Part shown: in pieces, positions 47,475 through 54,904 of the stretch
Numbering within the stretch: position 1 is the first letter of the stretch
Layout of the letters: every line of letters starts with the position of its first letter
NCBI RefSeq assembly: GCF_017104715.1
Contig: NZ_JAAGPI010000001.1
Span: forward strand, 722,735-786,734
DNA: 64,000 bases
Direction: 5' to 3'
DNA from: Burkholderia sp. Ac-20365
GTDB taxonomy: Bacteria; Pseudomonadota; Gammaproteobacteria; Burkholderiales; Burkholderiaceae
Position numbers and translations under genes: made by a program
Notes under the pieces: generated by a model
The model's database searches: none
Seen by the model: the letters and a program-made list of their open reading frames with translations, nothing else
What the model was told of the DNA's origin: nothing

Positions 47475-48647
47475 TCAGGTTCGAACGAGATAGTGTGGTA
47501 CGAAGTTCGACGTGTTCGTGGCAATCGGTCCGGATTGCTCGCGCACGCACAGGCCTGCGGGCGCGTCGTCGACGATCCAGGCGCCTAGTGTCACGAAGCG
47601 GTCGCCGAAGCGGGGCGTCGGCGACCATGCCTGATAGATGAAGCCTTCGCGGCCGTATTCGCCGCCCGTCTCGATTCTCCCGTCTGGCGTGACGAGCGTG
47701 ACGTTGGCGCCTTCGCGGGACAGCAGGGGTTTCTTTGCGTACGGGCGTCTGCTGAAATGAGCCTCGTAAAACGACGCTTCAAGCAGATTCGGATGATCGG
47801 GAAACATCTCCCAGAGAATCGGCAAGATGCCTTTATTGGAAAGCACGGCTTTCCACGGCGGCTCGGCCCAGCGGCAACGATCGTTGAAGAGATCTTTTGC
47901 ATAGGCCGAGGTCGCCATCCATTCCCACGGGAAGAGCTTGAACATCAGTTCGATCGTGCTGCCTTCGAGATCGACGAAGTTGCCGCGTCCGTCTACCCCG
48001 ATGTCCTTCATATCGATCAGCTTGACGGCCCATCCGGCCTGGATCGCGGTATCCATCAGGTACTCGACATTGCAGACATCTTCCTGGCTGTCGAACATGC
48101 AGGCAAAGTGCAGGCACTGCCTGTCCGCATAGTGTCGGCGCAAGAAGCCCCAACGCGCGACCAGCGACTCGTGCAGGCTGTTGAACTGATCGTCGGCGGG
48201 GCGCACGTCTTCTTTCCAGAACCACTGCGCAAGGCTTGCTTCGATGATCGACGTCGGCGTGTCCGCATTGAATTCGTACATCTTTGGCGTGCCGTTAGCG
48301 TCGAGCGTCAGATCGAAACGGCCGTACAGCGTAGGGTCATCGCGTTCCCATGACGTGCGGATCCATTGCGCAAAGGTCGATGAAATGCCGAGCCGGTAGA
48401 ACAGGTCGTGGTCGATCACATAGTCGACGGCCGCAAGACAGCAGCGGTTCAGTTCGAGCGCGGCGGAATAGATCGACTCGACTTCGGCTTCGGAAAACCG
48501 GTAGGCAATATCTTCGCGCCAATAGACGAATGTATGCTGATCGACGGGCTGCGCAATGTTGTCTTCATCGAGCGAATGAAAATGAAAGCCGATTGATTCG
48601 AGGCGTGCCGGCCAGTCCGCGCGAGGTGCCTGTGCGATACGTTCCAT
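47475..48647 (-). CDS. ygiC: Glutathionylspermidine synthase-like ATP-grasp protein (YgiC type)
   Basis: 390 residues: only the synthetase half, without the amidase domain of bifunctional GspSA. The pre-ATP-grasp start DWPARLESIGFHFHSLD, the DLTLDANGTPKMYEFNADTPTSIIEA segment, KAVLSNKGILPILWEMFPDHPNLL and the KKPLLSREGANV segment match the family's nucleotide and metal sites. The family joins a polyamine amine to a peptide carboxyl using ATP. Here it sits 6 bp downstream of homospermidine synthase, which suggests the amine may be homospermidine. The conjugate has not been shown. Confidence 0.87.
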   Translation of the reverse strand: MERIAQAPRADWPARLESIGFHFHSLDEDNIAQPVDQHTFVYWREDIAYRFSEAEVESIYSAALELNRCCLAAVDYVIDHDLFYRLGISSTFAQWIRTSWERDDPTLYGRFDLTLDANGTPKMYEFNADTPTSIIEASLAQWFWKEDVRPADDQFNSLHESLVARWGFLRRHYADRQCLHFACMFDSQEDVCNVEYLMDTAIQAGWAVKLIDMKDIGVDGRGNFVDLEGSTIELMFKLFPWEWMATSAYAKDLFNDRCRWAEPPWKAVLSNKGILPILWEMFPDHPNLLEASFYEAHFSRRPYAKKPLLSREGANVTLVTPDGRIETGGEYGREGFIYQAWSPTPRFGDRFVTLGAWIVDDAPAGLCVREQSGPIATNTSNFVPHYLVRT

Positions 48648-48653
48648 GCGTTG

Positions 48654-50069
48654 TCAGATGCTGATGATTGCTTCGGGTTCGTGCGCCTGATGCGATTCGA
48701 GTGAATGCCGAGGCTGCAGAAACTCGCGCAGCACGAGATCTCGCTTCAGTGGATCCGGCGTCCAATCTGTATATCGGCACTGGATTGGTTCCCAATAGGG
48801 AAGAACTGCTTCGAGCAGCGCGACGTGATCGAGATGGTCGGATTCGACGATCCCCGCACGCGGGTGATCGAGCATCCACTTCATGCCGCCAACAATGCTC
48901 GATACGACCTGAAGGCTCGTCGCGTTGTTCAAGGGCGCAACGGCGCGTGCCCGGTCTATCGAAAGCGCCGATCCAAGCCAGAGAGAAACGCCCAGACCGC
49001 TCATGACCAGAACGCCTAGTTCGTCGATGCCGTCGGCAATGTCATGCTTGAGAACCCGTTGATGCTCGGGTGAACTGTGCGCAATCTCTGGAAGGAGCGA
49101 AAGCGATTGGATCGCCGAATCCGTTGGCCGATACGCGTAATACACAGTGGGACGGTAGGCAACGTTTCCGCCGTTTTCGAGCGTCAGATAGTCCGCGATC
49201 GAAATCGATTCGTTATGCGTCAGCACGCAGGCAGAAAATTCACCGTGCAATGGCGTCCAGGTCTTGACGACGGTCTCGTGACCGCGTGTATCCAACTGGA
49301 TCGCAGCGCGGCAACCGTCGCGATGCGTGCGCGCATTCACGGGCAGTGAGCCTTCGTGCGTTCCCCATCCAAGCTCGGCCTCTTGCAGGCATTCGGCAAC
49401 AAAGCCATCCACCGACCACGTGTTGACGAACACACCGGGATCTCGATGCGCCAGCGTGCGTTGCGTATCGCGTTCGGATATCTGGATCACACGAACGTCG
49501 AGTTGTGCGGCCAGTGCGGCCCATTCGGAACGGGTTGCGGGCGTGCGAAGGTCGTCCGGTTGCGCGATGAGCTTGCGCGCCATTTCGAGCAAGGCAGCTT
49601 TGACGAGCACGGAAACGAAACCGGGATTCGCGCCGTGTGCTACCAACGCGGTCGGTGTGTTGCCATTATTTCGCTTGAGCGTGAGCATCTGTTCACGCAG
49701 CGCATAGTTCGATGTCGATGAAGCGGAAGCGAGGTCGTATTCCCACGGCTCGATACCCGTGTCGAGATACAGTGCGTCCGCCTCGTGTGCAAGCCGGATC
49801 AGCGCGCAGCTACTGACGGCGGAAGCCAGATTGAGTAGAAAGTCGCCCGGAGAAAGAAGCGGATACAGTCCGTTCCGGAAGTTCGATTCCGTAATACGGC
49901 TTGTTATAAGCGTGATACCTAATGCTTTAGCAAGATCGACTCGTTCAGGATTGCCGTGTTGGTCGACGGCAATGATGGGCCATTGCGGAAATGTTCGTTG
50001 AAGCAAGGGAATGACTGCCTGCCCGATATTCCCGAAACCGATGATGACAACTTTGCGTGCGTTTTGCAT
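48654..50069 (-). CDS. hss: Homospermidine synthase
   Basis: 471 residues, close to the 477 of characterised bacterial Hss. The NAD fold starts KVVIIGFGNIGQAVIPLLQRTFP with VDQHG after it; LNLASAVSSCALIRLAHEADALYLDTGIEPWE and VAHGANPGFVSVLVKAALL are characteristic, as is the conserved tryptophan segment LGWGTHE. The enzyme makes sym-homospermidine from two putrescines (or spermidine plus putrescine) with NAD. It is the first gene of a three-gene operon with the ygiC- and ygiB-like genes. Confidence 0.9.
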   Translation of the reverse strand: MQNARKVVIIGFGNIGQAVIPLLQRTFPQWPIIAVDQHGNPERVDLAKALGITLITSRITESNFRNGLYPLLSPGDFLLNLASAVSSCALIRLAHEADALYLDTGIEPWEYDLASASSTSNYALREQMLTLKRNNGNTPTALVAHGANPGFVSVLVKAALLEMARKLIAQPDDLRTPATRSEWAALAAQLDVRVIQISERDTQRTLAHRDPGVFVNTWSVDGFVAECLQEAELGWGTHEGSLPVNARTHRDGCRAAIQLDTRGHETVVKTWTPLHGEFSACVLTHNESISIADYLTLENGGNVAYRPTVYYAYRPTDSAIQSLSLLPEIAHSSPEHQRVLKHDIADGIDELGVLVMSGLGVSLWLGSALSIDRARAVAPLNNATSLQVVSSIVGGMKWMLDHPRAGIVESDHLDHVALLEAVLPYWEPIQCRYTDWTPDPLKRDLVLREFLQPRHSLESHQAHEPEAIISI

Positions 50070-50169
50070 TAATAGAGTTGGTCTGATGACGACGCAGACG
50101 CAAGCATACGCTGGATTCAGGGAAAATCTGTCAAATCGCTGGTCGATGTAAAGTGCCTTGATAGAGAAT

Positions 50170-51771
50170 TCACTGAACGTCTCCTTTTCGAAGATCTTCC
50201 CAACTCAAGTCGAAACGCGCTAAATACTTGCGCAGGCGATCCGCGTCGTTAGGTTGTTTCTTGTTTGCGCGGGAGACCGCGAAGAGTGTGCGGCCCGCAT
50301 CCGAAAGACTCGATGACGTGCGACAAATGTCGATGACTTTTGCGAGTTGCACGCGGTCGAACAGATCGATATCGGCAGCCCGCACGCCCATCACAGCGTC
50401 CACCAGATCGGATAGCGTTTCGTCATTCGACCAGGTGCGATTGAGTCTTTCGACCTCTTCAGCGGCGATGTCCTCGGTGATGCGCCCGGCGTCGGCGAGC
50501 GTGGCCATGCGCGTAACGGAGGCGGACAATTCGCGGAAATTCCCCGGCCATGCCGCACGCCCGGCGGCCGCAAAGGCCAGATAGCGACGCTTCGCTTCGA
50601 CATTGAAGCGCACCCGTTCGCCTTGCTCTTGCCCGAAACGATCGAGCTCGAAATCCAGATTTGGCTCGATATCCTCCCGGCGCGACGCCAGCCCGGGAAG
50701 CTCGTAAGTCCAGAGATTGATCCGCGCGTACAGGTCCTCGCGAAACGTACCAGCGGCCACCATTTTTCGCAGATCACGATGCGTGCCGGCGATAAGCTGG
50801 AAATCGCTCGTGACCTCGACATCCGAACCGACCGGCAAGAAGCGCTTTTCTTCGATTGCCTTCAGCAGCATCGCCTGTTCGTCGAGTCCCAGTTCACCGA
50901 TCTCATCGAGAAAGAGCAGGCCGCCGTCTGCCGCTCGCAGCAGCCCTGCGCGAGCGTTCAGCGCGCCGGTGAACACGCCTTTCACATGACCGAACAAGGT
51001 CGACATCGCGGCGTCGCCACGCAACGTCGCGCAATTGATTTCGATGAATTGTCCAGTCAGGCGGTGCCGCGCACGCTTCAGTTCATAGACGCGTTTGGCA
51101 AGGAACGACTTGCCTGCGCCAGTGGGTCCAACGAGCAGCATCGGTGCACGGGAGCGCACTGCAACCCGTTCGAGTTGTTCGATCAGCGTGTTGAATTGTG
51201 CGTTGCGCGTCGCGATACCGGCTTTCAGGAATGAGACCGTTTCGTCTCGTTCACGTGTGAATCGCTGCGCAATGCGGTTGTAGCGCGACAGATCGAGATC
51301 GATCACCGACACGGTGCCTGCGTTAGCCGGGCCTTCATCTGTTTGGCGCGGCGGCGCAGTTTGCACGAGCCGCGCCGGGAGATAACGCGCTTCCGCGAGC
51401 AGAAACCAGCAGATCTGCGCGACGTGTGTGCCCGTTGTGATGTGGACCAGATAGTCTTCACGATCGAGATCGAACGGATAGGCGCGCGCAAAATCATGCA
51501 ACGTCGCGTAGACCTCCTCGAAGTCCCACGGGTCCTGAATTGCAAGCGGCGTGAGGCGCACCTCGGTATGCGGGCAGCGGTCGGCCAGGTCGTCCTTGAT
51601 GCGATTCGCGAGCCGCTCGAAGCTCGGCGGATGCAGCAGTTCGAGTCGGTCGATTGCCTGAGTGGGTTGATCGCATAGGCAGATGGTCGGCCGCCACTTG
51701 CGCCATCGCCGGGCGCCGCTGCCGAGGTCCAGCACTGTCCCGAGAAAACCGATAGCGACCGTCTTGCGCAT
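50170..51771 (-). CDS. rtcR: RtcR, sigma-54-dependent activator of the RNA repair operon
   Basis: 533 residues, the E. coli length. The N-terminal ~180 residues form the RtcR CARF-like sensor (VAIGFLGTVLDLG, HITTGTHVAQICWFLLAEARYLPARL). The AAA+ domain has Walker A GPTGAGKSF, the sigma-54 contact loop as GVFTGA (Val instead of the usual second-position Ala), Walker B GLLFLDEIGE and an arginine finger region. The C-terminal ~80 residues hold the DNA-binding helices. In Salmonella, RtcR responds to tRNA fragments ending in 2,3-cyclic phosphate. It is divergent from the tRNA-like/slipin/rtcB operon and its sigma-54 promoter. Confidence 0.95.
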   Translation of the reverse strand: MRKTVAIGFLGTVLDLGSGARRWRKWRPTICLCDQPTQAIDRLELLHPPSFERLANRIKDDLADRCPHTEVRLTPLAIQDPWDFEEVYATLHDFARAYPFDLDREDYLVHITTGTHVAQICWFLLAEARYLPARLVQTAPPRQTDEGPANAGTVSVIDLDLSRYNRIAQRFTRERDETVSFLKAGIATRNAQFNTLIEQLERVAVRSRAPMLLVGPTGAGKSFLAKRVYELKRARHRLTGQFIEINCATLRGDAAMSTLFGHVKGVFTGALNARAGLLRAADGGLLFLDEIGELGLDEQAMLLKAIEEKRFLPVGSDVEVTSDFQLIAGTHRDLRKMVAAGTFREDLYARINLWTYELPGLASRREDIEPNLDFELDRFGQEQGERVRFNVEAKRRYLAFAAAGRAAWPGNFRELSASVTRMATLADAGRITEDIAAEEVERLNRTWSNDETLSDLVDAVMGVRAADIDLFDRVQLAKVIDICRTSSSLSDAGRTLFAVSRANKKQPNDADRLRKYLARFDLSWEDLRKGDVQ

Positions 51772-51817
51772 TGGATTTATCCGTTTTTATAGAAGACTAT
51801 CGAATAATATCATTTTG

Positions 51818-51889
51818 AGTTGAACACCTTACCCGACCCGGGTACTGCCGCAAGCTCGTTTGGACGCGCAAATCTCTTTTGATTCAACT
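51818..51889. promoter_or_regulatory. Spaced inverted repeat, candidate RtcR enhancer sites
   Basis: AGTTGAA (51818-51824) and TTCAACT (51883-51889) are exact reverse complements, centred 65 bp apart and 35-106 bp upstream of the sigma-54 promoter, where an activator of this class should bind. Evidence is position and symmetry only. Confidence 0.3.
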
Positions 51890-51923
51890 GGTTGTGTGCA
51901 CGGCGCGATTCGCGTGTGCCACG

Positions 51924-51940
51924 TTGGCACGTTGCTCGCT
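51924..51940 (+). promoter_or_regulatory. Sigma-54 (-24/-12) promoter of the RNA repair operon
   Basis: TTGGCACGTTGCTCGCT matches YTGGCACG-N4-TTGCW except for one T-to-C change in the -12 element, and GG and GC are separated by exactly 10 nt. The -24 box is part of the inverted repeat GTGCCA-CGT-TGGCAC (51916-51930). The predicted start is about 51951, five bases before the first tRNA-like RNA. Confidence 0.85.
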
Positions 51941-51955
51941 ATATATGCTCCCGCC

Positions 51956-52110
51956 GGATGCCCCGCTGGTCCACGAGCCGAGGTTCCAGAAGCCTCGCTG
52001 GTGCGCGTTTGCCGAACACCGTTCGTCGCAATTGCGTATGTCGCCATGGGCAAATGAAGGTGCAGATGTGCTGGTGTCTCGCCTGGGTTCGATTCCCGGG
52101 GCATCTACCA
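51956..52110 (+). ncRNA. tRNA-like RNA 1 with giant variable region and encoded CCA
   Basis: 155 nt fold by eye into a cloverleaf. Acceptor: GGATGCC (51956-51962) pairs all seven positions with GGCATCT (52100-52106, one G-U), then A and CCA (52107-52110). D-arm-like: GCT/AGC around GGTCCACG (51965-51978), keeping a GG. Anticodon-like arm: CGAGG/CCTCG (51979-51983, 51993-51997) with a 9-nt loop, no base at position 26. T-arm: CTGGG-TTCGATT-CCCGG (52083-52099). Between anticodon and T arms lie 85 nt with an 8-bp stem CGTTTGCC/GGCAAATG (52006-52013, 52049-52056). It starts about 5 nt after the predicted sigma-54 start. Too divergent to be a translating tRNA. SPFH-linked tRNA-like RNAs have been predicted in RtcB operons by comparative genomics. 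Confidence 0.7.
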
Positions 52111-52180
52111 GGTTCGATAGCTCAACGGTGGAGCAATCGGCTGCGGTCGATTGGTAGCGGGTTCGAATCCCGCTCGAACG
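52111..52180 (+). ncRNA. tRNA-like RNA 2, compact, without CCA
   Basis: 70 nt begin at the base after the CCA of the first RNA. Acceptor GTTCGA/TCGAAC (6 bp, position 1 G-G mismatch), TA at 8-9, D-arm GCTC-AACGGTG-GAGC, anticodon-like arm AATCG-GCTGCGGT-CGATT with an 8-nt loop and no base 26, short variable GGTA, and a perfect T-arm GCGGG-TTCGAAT-CCCGC. No CCA follows (GCTG instead). The missing position 26 and oversized loop match the first RNA. A canonical 7-nt loop would force a mismatched stem, so normal decoding is doubtful. It may be a ligation substrate, decoy or scaffold for the downstream proteins. Confidence 0.7.
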
Positions 52181-52196
52181 CTGTCTTCAACGACAG
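52181..52196 (+). other. Hairpin directly after tRNA-like RNA 2
   Basis: CTGTC-TTCAAC-GACAG, a 5-bp stem starting at the first base after the second tRNA-like element. It may mark the processing boundary of the 3-prime end. Confidence 0.4.
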
Positions 52197-52223
52197 TCCT
52201 GTAACGAAGCAGTACCCGCCGGC

Positions 52224-52241
52224 GCGGGCCGCGAGGCCCGC
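52224..52241 (+). other. GC hairpin with GCGA tetraloop in the slipin leader
   Basis: GCGGGCC-GCGA-GGCCCGC has a 7-bp stem closed by a GNRA-type loop. It sits in the 250-nt leader between the tRNA-like RNAs and the slipin gene. There is no T-tract. The rest of 52242-52420 shows no gene. Confidence 0.55.
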
Positions 52242-52431
52242 CGCGCGTCGGACCGGTCATGGTCCCGCGTGAGCAGCCAGGTGTCGGGAGGCACGCGCAA
52301 GCGTGGCACACCGCTCGCGAATTCCGGGCCGTGCGTCGCGTTTGCGAGTTCTCCCGCCGCCCGCCTGTTCGCGCCGCTCCGCGATCCGTGTGACGCGCGC
52401 AGCCGGTGGTCGAATAAAAAAGGATAAAAAG

Positions 52432-53574
52432 ATGTGGAAGCGATATGTAGTGAAGAAGAATGAGCGTGCGCTGTTGCTGAGCGAAGGCGACTTTGTGAAG
52501 GTGCTTGAACCGGGCGTGTTCAAGGCTTTTGACCCGTTCAACCGGCTTACGGTGAAGACCGTGAGTGTCGATGCCCCGCTGGCCGATGCGTTGCTTGGCG
52601 ACTATTTGCGGCGGCAGGCTCCGGACGTCGTCGCACAGCACTTCGTTGCGATGGACCTGGCGGACGACGAAGCCGGCTTGCGCTATGAGAACGGCTCGCT
52701 GGTCGAACTGCTGCCGCCTGGCACACGCAGGCTCTATTGGCGTGGGCTTGTCGAGCATCGCCTCGAACGCGTGAATCTTGCGAGCAACTGCGAGATGCCA
52801 GACACGCTGGTTCAGCGCCTCCTGCAGCCGGCGCTACGCGCACGCGGCATGGCGGGGCTGAACGGCGCGTTGCTCGTCCAGGTGGCGGCGTACAACGTCG
52901 GTGTTCTGAAAATCGACGGTAAGGTGGAGCGACTGCTCGAGGCAGGAATGTTCGGCTTCTGGCGCTATAACCGCGATATCAGCGTTGAGCTCGTCGATCT
53001 GCGCATGCAGGCGCTCGAAGTGAGCGGGCAGGAAATACTCACGCGCGACAAGGTCGCATTGCGGCTGAATCTCGCAGCGACGTGGCGCTTTGCAGATGTA
53101 TTGCGCGCGTTCTCGTACTTGCAAAAGCCTGTGGAGCATCTGTATCGCGAGTTGCAGTTTGCCTTGCGTGCCGCGGTCGGCACACGCACGCTCGATGAGT
53201 TGCTGGAAGACAAGCAGATGATCGATGAGGTCGTCACCGCGCAGGTTTCGGCGCGGCTTGCCGAAGCGGGCGTCGAGGTATGCAGTGTTGGCGTCAAGGA
53301 CATCGTGCTTCCGGGCGATATGAAGACGATCCTCGCGCAGGTGGTCGAAGCCGAGAAGGCTGCGCAGGCGAACGTGATCCGGCGCCGCGAAGAAACCGCG
53401 GCAACGCGGTCGCTGCTGAACACGGCGAAGGTCATGGAGGAAAATCCGACCGCGTTGCGTTTGAAGGAACTGGAAACGCTGGAGCGGATTGCGGAACGGA
53501 TCGACCGGATCTCGGTGTTCGGTGGACTCGATCAGGTGCTCAACGGACTGGTGAGCATCAAGGCGGGTCAGTAA
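52432..53574 (+). CDS. SPFH/Band-7 (slipin-like) protein of the RNA repair operon
   Basis: 380 residues; start at 52432 because AAAGGA precedes it at 8 nt, whereas the longer reading from 52303 is GC-skew sequence without similarity. Two related beta-rich segments (about 5-45, ERALLLSEGDFVKVLEPGVFKAF, and about 150-190, VGVLKIDGKVERLLEAGMFGFW) precede the SPFH core (VDLRMQALEVSGQEILTRDKVALRL...). A helical, Ala/Glu-rich C-terminus (QVVEAEKAAQANVIRRREETAATR) likely forms a coiled coil. No membrane helix is evident, unlike typical slipins, so it may be a soluble scaffold. SPFH proteins are recurrent partners of RtcB and tRNA-like RNAs. Confidence 0.88.
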   Translation: MWKRYVVKKNERALLLSEGDFVKVLEPGVFKAFDPFNRLTVKTVSVDAPLADALLGDYLRRQAPDVVAQHFVAMDLADDEAGLRYENGSLVELLPPGTRRLYWRGLVEHRLERVNLASNCEMPDTLVQRLLQPALRARGMAGLNGALLVQVAAYNVGVLKIDGKVERLLEAGMFGFWRYNRDISVELVDLRMQALEVSGQEILTRDKVALRLNLAATWRFADVLRAFSYLQKPVEHLYRELQFALRAAVGTRTLDELLEDKQMIDEVVTAQVSARLAEAGVEVCSVGVKDIVLPGDMKTILAQVVEAEKAAQANVIRRREETAATRSLLNTAKVMEENPTALRLKELETLERIAERIDRISVFGGLDQVLNGLVSIKAGQ

Positions 53575-53581
53575 CACATGA

Positions 53582-53604
53582 GCGCGGCGGCACACCCGCC
53601 GCGC
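53582..53604 (+). other. Perfect 9-bp hairpin between slipin and rtcB
   Basis: GCGCGGCGG-CACAC-CCGCCGCGC lies 7 bp after the slipin stop and 21 bp before the rtcB start. No T-tract. Likely an mRNA processing or stability element. Confidence 0.6.
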
Positions 53605-53625
53605 CTGGAAAGGGATGCATACAAA

Positions 53626-54873
53626 ATGAGCAAGACAATGAGCTACACGACGGATGACAAAGACTACCAGGTGATGGAACTGGCAAACGGCAAGCCGGTG
53701 AAGATGTGGACGCAAGGCGTTGACGTCGAAGACGATGCACGCATGCAATTGAGCAATACCGCGCAGATGCCGTTCATTTTCCGTCACCTCGCCGTCATGC
53801 CGGATGTGCACCTGGGCAAGGGGTCGACCATTGGCAGTGTGATTCCGACGCAAGGCGCGATTATCCCGGCCGCGGTTGGCGTCGATATTGGTTGCGGGAT
53901 GATGGCTGTCCGTACCTCGCTCACGGCTGGCGATTTGCCGGACTCGCTCGCCGGACTGCGCGGCGAGATCGAGCGCGCGGTGCCGCATGGTCGTGTGCCG
54001 GGGCGCCGCGACCCGGGCGCATGGGGCGAGCGCGCGCCGCAGCCGGTGAGCGACGTATGGAAGACGTTGGCAGACGGCTTCAGGACGATCACACAAAAGT
54101 ATCCGCAGCTGGAGAAGACCAACAACTACTCGCATCTGGGTACGTTGGGTACAGGCAATCACTTCATCGAAGTGTGCCTCGATGAGGCGGAGCGCGTGTG
54201 GTTCATGCTGCACAGCGGCTCGCGCGGAGTCGGCAATGCGATCGGGAATCTGTTCATCGAACTCGCGCAAGCCGACATGCGTCAGCACATCGCGAACCTC
54301 CCGGATCGAAACCTCGCGTATTTCGAGGAAGGTAGCCGGCACTTCGACGATTACGTCGGCGCCGTGAGCTGGGCGCAGGAATACGCGCGCCGCAACCGTG
54401 AGGTGATGATGGGTGCAGTGATCGGCGCGGCGCACAAGGCGATCGGCAAGGCGTTCAGTGTCGATGAACATGCGGTGAACTGTCACCACAACTATGTTCA
54501 GAAGGAGCGCCACTTCGGCGCCGATGTCTTCGTAACGCGCAAGGGCGCTGTGTCGGCGCAGAAGGGGCAGCTTGGGATCATCCCGGGATCGATGGGCGCG
54601 AAGAGCTTCATCGTGCGCGGGCTCGGTAATACAGAGAGTTTTTGCTCCTGCAGTCACGGCGCAGGGCGCTCGATGAGCCGCACGGAGGCCAAGCGTCGCT
54701 TCACCGTGGCGGACCATGTGCGAGTCACGGCGCATGTCGAATGTCGCAAGGATGCTGGCGTGATCGATGAGATTCCGATGGCCTACAAGGACATCGATGC
54801 CGTGATGGCCGCGCAGCGTAGCCTGGTGGAAATTGTGCACACCTTGCGTCAGGTGGTGTGCGTGAAGGGATAG
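53626..54873 (+). CDS. rtcB: RtcB, RNA-splicing ligase
   Basis: 415 residues (E. coli 408) from the ATG at 53626; 53638 is an alternative. RtcB joins RNA ends carrying 2,3-cyclic phosphate or 3-phosphate to 5-OH using GTP and Mn2+. The metal and nucleotide site is complete: GVDIGCGM (Cys90), LGTGNHFIEV, LHSGSRGVGN, and the guanylylated histidine H344 in SCSHGAGRSMSR. It is between the slipin and nucleotidyltransferase genes. No RtcA cyclase gene accompanies it, unlike the E. coli rtcBA operon. Confidence 0.95.
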   Translation: MSKTMSYTTDDKDYQVMELANGKPVKMWTQGVDVEDDARMQLSNTAQMPFIFRHLAVMPDVHLGKGSTIGSVIPTQGAIIPAAVGVDIGCGMMAVRTSLTAGDLPDSLAGLRGEIERAVPHGRVPGRRDPGAWGERAPQPVSDVWKTLADGFRTITQKYPQLEKTNNYSHLGTLGTGNHFIEVCLDEAERVWFMLHSGSRGVGNAIGNLFIELAQADMRQHIANLPDRNLAYFEEGSRHFDDYVGAVSWAQEYARRNREVMMGAVIGAAHKAIGKAFSVDEHAVNCHHNYVQKERHFGADVFVTRKGAVSAQKGQLGIIPGSMGAKSFIVRGLGNTESFCSCSHGAGRSMSRTEAKRRFTVADHVRVTAHVECRKDAGVIDEIPMAYKDIDAVMAAQRSLVEIVHTLRQVVCVKG

Positions 54874-54879
54874 GGCAGG

Positions 54880-54903
54880 CTCGCGTGGTGCAATCCACGC
54901 GAG
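54880..54903 (+). other. Perfect 9-bp hairpin at the rlaP start
   Basis: CTCGCGTGG-TGCAAT-CCACGCGAG ends one base before the rlaP ATG at 54905 and fills nearly the whole rtcB-rlaP gap. It would hide any ribosome site upstream, so rlaP translation may depend on unfolding or on a start at 54926. Confidence 0.6.
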
Positions 54904-54904
54904 T

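Noticed and set aside
52064..52110. Alternative short minihelix (AGATGT paired with GCATCT) as the whole first tRNA-like RNA
   Set aside because: It gives only six acceptor pairs, whereas the 51956 partner gives seven of seven, fits D- and anticodon-like arms, and lies at the predicted transcript start. The minihelix may still be an alternate fold.
51956..52180. A tmRNA or ordinary tRNA gene pair
   Set aside because: There is no tag reading frame or pseudoknot pattern of tmRNA, and neither element has a canonical 7-nt anticodon loop with position 26.
51892..52272. Overlapping short open frames in the RNA repair leader
   Set aside because: They cover the tRNA-like folds, have no ribosome sites and show no family similarity; the region is better explained as non-coding.
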